A stretch of 64,000 bases of DNA, taken from the NCBI RefSeq assembly GCF_905171765.1, contig NC_053392.1:103280220-103344219 (forward strand), written 5' to 3'. Of the stretch, positions 55,775-64,000 are shown piece by piece. The number at the start of each line of letters is the position of its first letter. Positions within the stretch are counted from its first letter, which is position 1. The notes under the pieces are model-generated. The model was not told where the DNA came from. It did no database searches and saw nothing but the letters and a program-made list of their open reading frames with translations. A program made the translations under genes and the position numbers. The stretch is from Bufo bufo. Its lineage: Eukaryota; Chordata; Amphibia; Anura; Bufonidae.

Positions 55775-56929
55775 TTATGGAAGTGCATCCGTGTTCCTGC
55801 TGACGAACTCCCTAGCCTCCTGAGGCTGTTTAGAGGAGAAGCTGTCAGCAATCTTTTCTGTGGCAACCGCTTCCCTTACATCGGACTTAGGGGCCGGAAC
55901 CTCTCTCTCTAGAAAACTTGGCCGCGGGCTATCATCAGTACTGGTCTCCCTATCCTTCCACGGTTTGAGTAAATTCACATGGTACACCTGCTCCGGCTTC
56001 CGCTGCCCTGGCTGGTGTACCTTGTAGTTTACTTCTCTAACCTTTTCGAGTACCTCATAGGGTCCCTGCCACCTAGCCAGTAACTTACTGTCCACTGTCA
56101 GTACCAGAACCAAAACCTGATCTCCCGGGATAAAGATCCGGACCCGAGCCTGCCGATTATACACCCGACTTTGAGCTCGCTGAGCTGCCTCCATATGTTC
56201 CTTTACCAGTGGCAACTCGATTTCCATACATTCCTGCATCTGGGTGACGTATTCAACAACACTTTTATATAGTGTGGGTTGTTGCTCCCACGCCTCTTTG
56301 GCTATGTCCAACAGACCCCGTGGATGTCTACCATATAGTAGTTCGAAGGGCGAGAACCCAGTAGAGGCCTGGGGCACTTCTCGCACTGCAAACATAAGAT
56401 AGGGCAGAAGGAGGTCACAGCCCTTTCCATCCTTAGCTATGAGTTTGGCCGATGTATGTCGCAGTGGAACTGCCTCCAGGTACCGAGTGGCGTAGTCTAG
56501 GACGACCAAGATGTGTTGGTACCCCCTAGCGGGCTTTGGTACTGGGCCTACGAGATCCATAGCGATTCTCTCAAATGGTACCTCGATAATCGGGAGGGGC
56601 ACTAAGGGACTGCGGAACAGGTGCTGGGGGCTAGTGGCTTGGCAGGTTGGGCAAGACTTACAAAAGTCATTCACCTCTCTAAAGATACTGGGCCAGTAAA
56701 ACCGTTGTAGTATCTGATCCTGTGTATTTTGCAGTCCCAGATGACCCCCGAGAACATGTTGGTGGGCTAACTCTAACACGAGTTTTCGATAGGCCCCAGG
56801 CACCACCAACTGTTCAACAGGTTCACCCCGCAGCTGGTTTACCCGATATAGCATATTCTGGTGGACCATAAAACAGGGAAACATCGACTCTGCCCCAGGT
56901 TGTTGGGGTACACCATTAAGTATTACCAC
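55775..56929 (-). pseudogene. Gypsy integrase with internal deletion
   Basis: 384-codon frame. Motifs: HQHVLGGHLG and CKSCPTCQ (HHCC zinc-binding), IAMDLVGPV (first catalytic Asp), VVLDYATRYLEAVPLRHTSA. Then, in frame, the text jumps to LLLPYLMFAVREVPQASTGFSPFELLYG, which normally follows the catalytic core; the segment with the second Asp and the Glu is missing. The C-terminal region WQGPYEVLEKV and YHVNLLKPW is present, and the frame ends SRNTDALP, the beginning of the RT-upstream region. No integration activity expected. Confidence 0.9.
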
Positions 56930-57147
56930 ATTCTCCTAGTCCCCGGATAGGGTTGGGTTTCAACCCAGGACCCGGTGGCAACTCCTCCACGTCTCCCACC
57001 ATTATCCTATGTGGGGTTGTCTCCCCCTCTTCCACCGAAGTGGCGCTCACCCCTACTGCTGGCCCTTTGGCCTCAGGTTCCCAGGGTTCTGGCCGTCCCC
57101 CTGAACAAGGCCAATCTCCTGGGCTTATTCCTGTCTCAGGGGTATCC

Positions 57148-57630
57148 TTAACTCTCACAACTCGGCCATAGGGCAGGGAAACCTGGAAAGTCTCTCCCTA
57201 TTATGAGTTCATAGTGGAGATTTGTGGCGACTGCCACTTCGTGGGTCCACCTGCCGGCCACCGTGGCTAGAGACACCAGCGCGGTGTGGTAGTCTTTCAA
57301 GTCTCCATGAAGGCACATCACTCCAACTTTCCGGCCAGTATACTCAGAGGACCGCACCAGGGTAGCCCTTACCAGGGTCACCAAGCTCCCTGAGTCCAGC
57401 AGCGCCTCTGCTTGAGTGTCTCCCATTTCCACCTGGCACAAGTGGTCTAGAGCCTCCGGGGTACCTGTGGCACACCGTTTTCTAGCATATAGCGATTGTC
57501 GGTAACCACAATTAGTGTCCAAGGGCTCAACCCGATGAGGACACTCAGCCCTGGTGTGGCCAAGTTCCTGATGCCGCCAGCAGATTAACTGGGTCCTGCC
57601 CATAGGGGGAACCTCCCGGGGGGGTTTCAT
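57148..57630 (-). pseudogene. Gypsy zinc knuckle and aspartic protease
   Basis: Starts with a knuckle ICWRHQELGHTRAECP, where the second Cys of CxxC is His. Then the protease: AEALLDSGSLVTLV (catalytic DSG) and LIIGRDFPGF. Stop or frameshift follows before the spacer frame 56916-57158. Confidence 0.85.
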
Positions 57631-58244
57631 TGGCTCATACGGTGGGACTGGGGTGGGGAGTTCTGGAGTTTGCCTGCCCTCCTCCCAAAATAACCCCCCT
57701 TGAGATTCTTGGTGGCCTCATAGCGTTCCACCAGGTCCATCATTTCCAGGGCATTTCCAGGAGATACCTGGCCGATCCAGTGCTGGAGAGGGGGTGGCAG
57801 CTCCCTCCAGAATATGTCAGACAGTAGTCTATCCAGCATAGCCGTGGGACTCAGCACAGCTGTAGCCACTTTTGCAAAAGGTGGAGTAAGTCATAATACT
57901 TACCAACCCGGACCAACACATTCACCCCCATTTACCTTTGGCTAGTCGGCTGCTTGATCGTCCGGCAAGTCGAAATAGACCCGCTGGGACTCTGATGCCA
58001 GGAAAGAAGCGATGACCCCAGCCTACTGGTCTCGGGGCAGCTTTTCCCTGGTGGCAACTTTCTCGTACATCGCCAGGTAGGTTTCGATGTCGTCTGCGGG
58101 TGTCATCTTAAGGATCGCTGCACGGACTACTTTCCGGGCATCGTGGCCGCATGAGATTGATCCTGCTGTCTGCAAAGTCATCACGTGTTGTAGCAGCAAC
58201 TGGTTGGTCTCTTGCTGCTGCTTATTAGCCTCCCGTTGGTACAC
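57627..58244 (-). pseudogene. Gypsy gag remnant
   Basis: Frames 58244-58023 (QREANKQQQETNQLLLQHV, a Gln-rich coiled coil, and DDIETYLAMYEKVA) and 57869-57627 (LLSDIFWRELPPPLQHW, DLVERYEATKN). A frameshift or deletion separates them near 57900-58020. The frame begins directly at the LTR border, so the leader, primer-binding site and gag N-terminus are deleted. Confidence 0.75.
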
Positions 58245-58795
58245 AGTTCTTGAATCAAACAGCGGTGTTTATTCACACATTGGTGTATAACAAAATGCAG
58301 ATAAGGTGTATCAAAAAACGCCGGTGGCTTGGTGTTTGTTCACACACAACGAAAGTCCATAAACAATAAAAGTCACCTTTTCTCCTGGGTGTTTCCCTGT
58401 TAGCAGTTCAGCCTCATCAAGTCCATAGGTGGCCTGTTCGCCTTTAGAGGGGCCTGAGGCCTCCAGCCTGGCTCAAACCTCAAATCCCAGCATAGCCCTC
58501 ACAGCACACAGACTCCTGAGCTCCACTGTCAGAGGGAGGTAAATCCACCACACCTGGCAGTGCTGGCTGGTTTTTATGCCTGGCAAAATCCTCCTGGAAC
58601 ATGGGGAGTAGGCACCCACCCAGCACTTTGACTACTCCCAGTAAGAGACATCCCGGATCAGCTATGACAGCCATGCTAAATCTCAAGGTGTCAGTTACAA
58701 ATAGTTCCTGCTGACACATAAAATACCAGCTCTTACTTCACCAAGGCCAGGAACACATACCTTCCATTCACGATGATTCCAGGCACCTTCTTACA
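58245..58795 (-). repeat. 5' LTR of the gypsy element
   Basis: On the minus strand starts TGTAAGAAGG at 58795 and ends near 58245 after an AATAAA signal (about 58265-58276). Matches the partial 3' LTR. The adjacent array base run is gcccc tatacg. Confidence 0.75.
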
Positions 58796-58956
58796 GCCCC
58801 TATACGCGTTGACCAGAAATAACTGCAACAGTGCAGTGTGTATATATTTTTCTTTTTTTACTGTAATATGCCCCTATAAGTGAACTGAGAATATATTTTT
58901 CTTGTTGTACTGAACTACGCCCCTTTCACCAGAAATAACTACAACAGTGCAGTGCG

Positions 58957-58988
<32 letters not shown>

Positions 58989-59062
58989 CTGTAATACGCC
59001 CCTATACGTTTTCACCAGAAATAACTGCAACAGTGCAGTGCGTATATATTTTTCTTGTCGTA
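58796..59062. repeat. Tandem array of hAT 2, right block
   Basis: Same 75-bp unit as 52560-54138; four or so units, with a (TA)n expansion at 58960-58979. Confidence 0.9.
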
Positions 59063-59651
59063 CTGATTATTGAATAGGATACTAAGATATAAGCCACTAA
59101 AGGCTTTTCAGCGTAACACTTGCAGCCCAATAACAAAAAGCTGGAATGACAGAGCTGTCTAATGACTATTTGGATCCCCAAATAATCATTCCCTGAACTT
59201 TTAAATCGCTTTCCTATCAATGTCCCTAGCGCCTTCTGATGTCTCTCCTTGCTCTAAGATGCTGTGAAATGATTCCTCCCTATCCTTTCCCTGCACTTAT
59301 AAATCCTTTCTTTTAGTTTTTTTTTAAAACATAGAGGTTTTTCCAATTGCTGTCCCTAGCACTTTCACACGTCTGTCCCTGCACTCTGAACGCTGGAAAA
59401 TGGCAGAATCTAAAATGGATGCCGTATTTAAAGGGCTGTGACATCACAGGGCAGGCTGGCTGCTGATTGGCTGCATGCAGGCATGTCAATCTGGGTGATC
59501 CCGCCTTCCCCGAGTTCCTTGCTCCATGTCCTCAGTCCTCAAACGTGTAGCCGCCATTTTAGGAAAATTGCGATTCGTTATCAAGAAGCGCAAGGAAATT
59601 TGCATTTGTTGCGAATCGAATTTTTCATCAGCTTTGATTCTTTCATCTTTA
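59063..59651 (-). mobile_element. Right terminal region of hAT 2
   Basis: Non-coding end region. On the minus strand it has a TTTAAATA-like box near 59425-59432 and, close to the tip, gcgattcg and gcgaatcgaat motifs like those of the left end (44635-44680). Probably carries the promoter. Confidence 0.55.
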
Positions 59652-59659
59652 ATCATGGT

Positions 59660-60287
59660 GTCATATATATATATATATATATCTATATTTATTTATTTTT
59701 ACCTTAGCTGTGTATGTACTTTACATGACTAAAGTAATCATGTAAAATGAACGATTGATGTAGTAATCAAAAAATAATAATTGGAACATTCGATTAGGCT
59801 GCTTCACCAAATAAAATAAAACATTCGCTTCGTCCCATAGCCCATTTCTCTGTAAGTAGTGGGTGCAATGATAGGGAGAGGCGATTGCTCCGCTCCCCAT
59901 CATAGTAGCCCTCAGATGCTCTGGCAATAATAACAGAGTGTAAAATTTTAAAAAATAAAAAATAAATCATACTTCTCTCATCCATTTGATTGCGAAGTGC
60001 CGGCCGCCGCCATTTTGATTGAAGATCTGGTGCAAAATTTCGCTCAGCCTGTGATGACATCCTTGTATCGGCCAGCGTGGTGATATCACACATCACCGTG
60101 CATGTGATTTTGTGTGAGATCTTCAAGGAAGATGGTGGTGGCATTCCTGTTGCAAGCAAATAGATGAGGTATGATTTTTTTTTGTTTTTTACACTATTTA
60201 AGGTAAAATCGATTCGCTACTATGAAGCATGAGGAAATTTGGCTTTGCAGCAAATTGAATTTACCCTGAAATTCGGATCCGCTCAAC

Positions 60288-60319
<32 letters not shown>

Positions 60320-60345
60320 CAATAACAACAATAATAATAATAAAT
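59660..60345. repeat. (TA)n, a decayed hAT-like MITE and (AAT)n
   Basis: (TA)n at 59663-59682. From about 59780 to 60285 a fold-back (gccggccgccgccattttgattgaagatct against a related inverted block at 60115-60170) ending ggatccgctcaaca, a hAT-like tip. (AAT)n follows at 60286-60340. Confidence 0.55.
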
Positions 60346-61746
60346 GTAATATGTAATAAAATGATATTGTACATGACAATCTTTTGCAAAGCTAGAACTA
60401 GCTCTGTACCTCACATGGATCCATAGTTCTCCCCATTAATTGCTCCAAATGCTCTGCAAAATTTTCTTCAGGCTGGGTGTGTCCTTTCTCAGCAGGAGTG
60501 TCCTTTCTGCTTCAACTCTCTCCCTGTAACTGATAGGAAAAGAGGCAGTTGAAGGATGGAACTGAGCATGTGCAACCACCAGGCAGGTGGCGCTATACAG
60601 ATACATTTTATTGAATAACTCAGTGGATATACAAAATTTTTAAGTATATGCAATCTCAAAAGTATACAGATCCAGGTACCGGTGGAAAACTTGAGACTAT
60701 TTTTCATGGAAGAACCCCTTTCATGGCTGTCTGTGTCTCCTTTTATATGTTTTGGTATACACTTTTTAATAAGACTTTGTAATGTTTTGCTTATTGTGAT
60801 ATACCAATAAAGGTATGGATGTTATACTATGGTGTACTAAAGCTCTTTTTGTAGTTTTACTATTTTCCACTTTAATGTGGCGTCAAATGGGGTTAAGCTT
60901 GAGTTGGAGGCCAATGGACAGACTAGGTTACTAATAAGCATATTTGCCAACTCAAATCTCCCGAAACCGGGATGGAGGGCTGCATTCTCTGGGAAAGTAG
61001 CCCTCCATGTACTTTAATTGTATGGGACCCCTGTATGCAATGTCATTGCACCTACCCTGGAACGCAAATGTGTATAGAGGGGCTGGGCACTCTGAGATAG
61101 ATGGTGGGCAATGCACAACAAAATATTCAGCAGCATGGTTTTGCATGCTGCACTATGCATTCTCTCGGAGGCTGCAGGTGTGCCAATGAGTATGGTATAG
61201 ACTAGAGCTGCCGGACCAGGAAGTGGATTTATCTGTTCTTCACATATAACACCCTCATAGAAATACAGACATTTGTAGAGGGGATACCTAGGTATTATCA
61301 AACAATTGTCATGTCCCTAACAAAGAATAGCCATTTTGGCATCATCAGACATGATATCTGGCTGGAAATTTCTAGCATAGCATCAGGCCGAGAGACGGAG
61401 ATGTAGTTGTGCATAAGTCAAGATCAAAATGGTGGAATTATTATAGAACAAGTAACCAGACACATGGTCAGGGTAGGCAGGACTTTACCACCAGGCAAAC
61501 CAAGAAAATGTTTGGGGCCCAAGAGATCAGAGGCCCGCCTGCTGGCCACAAGTGATGGGCTGAAAAAACTGAGTAAAGGGGCAAGACATACTGCCTGTGC
61601 AACAGATTCGGCTGCGTAGAGGTTCAGGAGGCAATCTTCCAATGGATCTGCAAAAGACAAGATCAGTCAGTTCCTCCTAATGAAGTGAAATAAATCGGCA
61701 GGTGCCTATGTGTTGTGACTGGAAACACAGTCTATGCAACCAATAA
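60346..61746. other. Unassigned DNA
   Basis: 60470-60590 shares diverged blocks with 33440-33600. 60700-60730 ends aagaacccctttcatgg, T2-like. No frame with a family motif; no element ends. Confidence 0.35.
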
Positions 61747-62167
61747 GGGGGTATTCCAGTAGGTAAAAGTTATCCTCTATCCACAGGATAGGGGATAACT
61801 ATCGGATCGGTGGAGGTTCAACTGGTGGGACCCCCACCAGTCACAAGAACGGGGGCCCCGTACCCCCTGTAGGGCCCAGCTGCTCCCCTGAAATGACCAG
61901 AGCGGCCAGTCGCACGTGCCGACGGCTGCTCCATTAATTTCTATGGGAGTTCTGGAGATAGCCAAGCGCTCTACTTGGCTATCCCTAGAACTCCCATAGA
62001 AATGAATGGAGCGGCCACTCCGGTTGTTTCAGGAGAGCAGCAGGGGGTCTTCAGGGGGCACGGGCCACCATGATTGGTGGGGGTCCCATCGGTAGGATTC
62101 CAACTGATCTGATAGTTATTCCCTATTCTGTGCATAGAGGATAACTTTTACCTACCGGAATACCCCT
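61747..62167. mobile_element. T2-like palindromic MITE
   Basis: Inverted ends gggggtattccagtaggtaaaagttatcc and ggataacttttacctaccggaataccccttt, with ATAA at 61743-61746 and TTAA at 62168-62171. The middle is a second inverted pair around ctcccatagaaat (61945 and 61985). Confidence 0.75.
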
Positions 62168-62235
62168 TTAAAGGCTGTGCCTAATTTTGCAACAGCCCGT
62201 GTGATCACCTGCAGAGGTGCATCAGTAAAGTACAG

Positions 62236-62470
62236 TTGACTTGTTTTCACCTAGGCCTCATCATTGTACTGCATCAGCACCTGCAATGCCACAGTATTGC
62301 ATTGCCATGTACCCCACAGGACCCCTGTCTTGTACCCCAAAACCCACTGTCACCAAGGGCACCCCACCTACCATCAAGAAGGAGACCACAAACCACTGTG
62401 TACCCCAAGGGCAAGAAAGGGTGCACACCTCCCTCCATTGTATGACCGAGATAGCGTGAGTACGGCAACC
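62236..62470 (+). repeat. LTR-like fragment
   Basis: Shares gggcacc(c/t)cacctaccatca with the LTR unit at 1492-2645, and the general ccaagggcaag and caccaagggc style of the element at 33818-35101. No ends. Confidence 0.45.
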
Positions 62471-62547
62471 ATGAGGACTACTACCACCATCATTGCCACT
62501 ATCACAAAAACTCCTCTTCCTCTCTCCCCTCCTGGGTTTGCTGCATT

Positions 62548-62725
62548 GTAGAGAAGAATCTGGGTGTACTTGTAGATCACAGACTATATAACAGCATGCA
62601 ATGTCAATCAGATGCAGCTAAGGCCAGCAGGACATTGTCGTGTATCAAAAGAGACATGGACTCTTGGGAAAAGGATTTAACATTGCTACTATTTAAGAAT
62701 TGGTGCGGCCTCATCTGGAATATGC
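62548..62725 (+). pseudogene. CR1/L2-type RT fragment
   Basis: Plus strand, a piece of LINE RT thumb: KNLGVLVDHRLYNS and CQSDAAKASRTLSCIKRDMDSW, comparable with LGILINSKLSCKNQCQAAAAKA of the CR1 at 2700. About 60 codons, no catalytic motif, cut on both sides. Confidence 0.7.
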
Positions 62726-63777
62726 AGCTTTATAAAAGGGATGTCCTGGAGCTGGATGGAGGTGTGTCTGCGCATGCACTTTGGGACCCCGTTCTTGAGA
62801 TAGAAGCGGGACCTGCATCTATCGAACATTTATGGCATATCTTATCGCCATGTCATAAATGTCCAAATGGGAAGAGCCCTTTAATGGACAGGTGTCTTAT
62901 ATCTACTGAACTATGTTACTACAAGACATGTTTGCTCAGTGTTTGGCATATTGAGGTGACACGCTAAAAATTAGGGTTGTGAATCTGTATACTGACCAGC
63001 TGCAGCTTTTATATAAAAAGGCTCTGTTAGTTTGAGGGACATCTTAAAATCCATATTCTGTGCCCTGTGAAATAGACAATAATGAGAAATGTCATTGTTT
63101 GTTGCCTTCCTCCCAGTGGCAGCGTCACTGGTTTCCGGTTGTCTCGACACGTGGCCATCATGTGCATCCTGCTCATTGTACCTGTTCAGGGATGAACTTC
63201 ACTTCTTCACTGCGTTATGTGGTTTATGATCTAAAATCAGCAGGTAAAACAATTCTGCCATATTCTGGCCTTCAAGATTCTTCTGTTTCAGTACACTGAA
63301 AGACAAAGCCTTGCATGCTGCCAGCAAAAAAGGCATCTATTGCTCATTTGTCGAATCTTAAATTTGTCAAGCTTCTACAACTGTGTCAATGTAAAATGAC
63401 CTTCAAAAGGATCTCCGTGTGGTCTCTAAGGCACCTACCTCTCCTAGAGCAGAAATCTTCTGAAATACCACAATATGCCATGTCAATAAATGGTTTGTGT
63501 AGCCACTGTAAATATTGTTTAACATTCGGTAGTACACGGCAAGGTTTGAGAGATTGACTTTAATTAAAATTGAGTCTAGAGATACCTAAATCAACAGCAC
63601 TGAAGCAACATCTCAGCCTTTCTTAATTAGTGAGATTAGAGGCAGATTGGAAAGTGAAGGATTAAAGGTTTTTTATGATGTCCTGCAATCACACAGAGGA
63701 CGGAAATCCTACAAAATCAGTAGGATCATTCATAGTGATGTCCAAAATTTTTGTAAGATTACACCAACCAGAAATGA
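62726..63777. other. Unassigned, mostly non-repetitive DNA
   Basis: A T2-like phrase at 62830-62885 (catatcttatcgccatg, agccctttaa). 63550-63730 is AT-rich with TTAATTAAA and several TAAT cores. No coding signal that I can support. Confidence 0.4.
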
Positions 63778-64000
63778 AAGGGGTTATCCAGGAGAAGATA
63801 TTGATGACATATCATCAAGAAAGGTCGTCAATATCAGATCTGTGGGGTTCCAACACCCGGGACCCCCACTAATCAGCAGTTAGAATAAACTGGGCGCTCC
63901 GTAAGTGCCGCAGCATCTTTCTAGGCCAGTGACATCACCGTACATTGGTCACATGGCCTAGTTGCAGCTCAGCCCCATTCCAGTAGACAATGTACAGTGC
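63778..64000 (+). mobile_element. T2-like MITE, cut by the window end
   Basis: Begins aaggggttatccagg, then the hairpin region gatgacatatcatc, gggacccccactaatcag and cagctcagccccat. Same family as 10190-10503 (opposite strand) and 18901-19191. Confidence 0.65.

Larger units (their letters stand above)
54139..58795 (-). mobile_element. Ty3/gypsy retroelement with integrase before RT (Gmr1-like order)
   Basis: Minus-strand element inside the tandem array. Order: LTR (58795-58245), gag, zinc knuckle and protease, integrase, RT, RNase H, partial LTR (54470-54139). Integrase lies upstream of RT, unlike ordinary Ty3/gypsy; this order defines the Gmr1-like group of deuterostomes. The integrase frame runs straight into the region before RT, so the order is not caused by rearrangement. 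The outer 245 bp or so of the 3' LTR are missing. It is dead (internal deletions, in-frame stop, frameshifts). Confidence 0.8.
44588..59651 (-). mobile_element. hAT element 2, 15-kb nested locus
   Basis: Left end TAGAGATGAGCGAATG and inverted right end TAAAGATGAAAGAATC match at 12 of 16 bases. The flanks ATCTTGGT (44580-44587) and ATCATGGT (59652-59659) match at 7 of 8, as expected for an old hAT duplication. The transposase is on the minus strand (49203-52511), between a minisatellite (48030-48990) and a large tandem array (52560-59060). Foreign insertions: MITE 44823-46643, unit 46909-47643 and gypsy 54139-58795. Without these the element would be about 7.8 kb. Confidence 0.7.

Noticed and set aside
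62596..62967. 123-codon plus-strand frame as a gene
   Set aside because: The first part is a LINE RT thumb fragment and the rest is non-coding.

Overview
This window is vertebrate nuclear DNA and most likely comes from a frog or toad with a large genome. I find no host protein-coding gene, no RNA gene and nothing prokaryotic. Every open frame I can identify belongs to a transposable element. The element mix fits an anuran: a CR1 LINE whose ORF1 carries an SGNH esterase, Neptune-like Penelope elements with GIY-YIG endonuclease, Ngaro/DIRS tyrosine-recombinase retroelements, T2/Kolobok-type MITEs ending in TTAA, MITEs with TWA target duplications, a piggyBac-type TTAA element, and two hAT families. 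The species assignment is inference from these families.

Layout. 1-10 is the end of a MITE. 615-9722 is a fragment of a hAT copy (coding strand would be +) split by a minus-strand CR1 LINE (about 790-9198). The CR1 is itself split by a 1.15-kb LTR unit (1492-2645, TSD TTAT) and a 2.7-kb piggyBac-type element (5262-7977, TTAA/ATAA). 9726-11865 holds several MITEs and a minisatellite. 12828-18404 is a Penelope-like element in a (TATC)n tract; its 3' 1,605 bp is present as an ungapped inverted duplication (13198-14802 against 16653-18257), and a 768-bp MITE interrupts its coding region. 18630-20103 holds three more MITEs.

22014-28640 is a repeat/(TATC)n composite with a complete 5.7-kb hAT element (22638-28348, 8-bp TSD CTCTTGGG). 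This hAT keeps a 659-codon transposase-derived frame, but the BED finger and the first catalytic region are missing. 29102-35101 contains T2-type MITEs, a 1.1-kb non-autonomous hAT (8-bp TSD GCGGTCTT), a TA-flanked MITE and an LTR-like element. 35920-42429 is one MITE split by a 5.5-kb Ngaro-like retroelement on the minus strand (gag, RT, RNase H, tyrosine recombinase, SGNH hydrolase).

44588-59651 is, by its ends and near-matching 8-bp TSD, one 15-kb minus-strand hAT locus. It contains a broken BED-hAT transposase flanked by two large tandem arrays, and it has been invaded by a MITE (itself carrying an 896-bp solo LTR), by a 735-bp unit with 131-bp terminal direct repeats, and by a decayed Ty3/gypsy element with the unusual gene order gag-PR-IN-RT-RH. 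59652-64000 holds microsatellites, MITEs, a small CR1/L2 fragment and unassigned DNA.

The main content is insertion history rather than a pathway: target-site duplications at many levels allow most events to be ordered in time. The least ordinary items are the ungapped Penelope inverted duplication, the gypsy element with integrase ahead of RT, the BED-less hAT frame that shares an N-terminal motif with the second hAT, the tandem arrays carried inside both hATs, and the 735-bp unit of unknown class.
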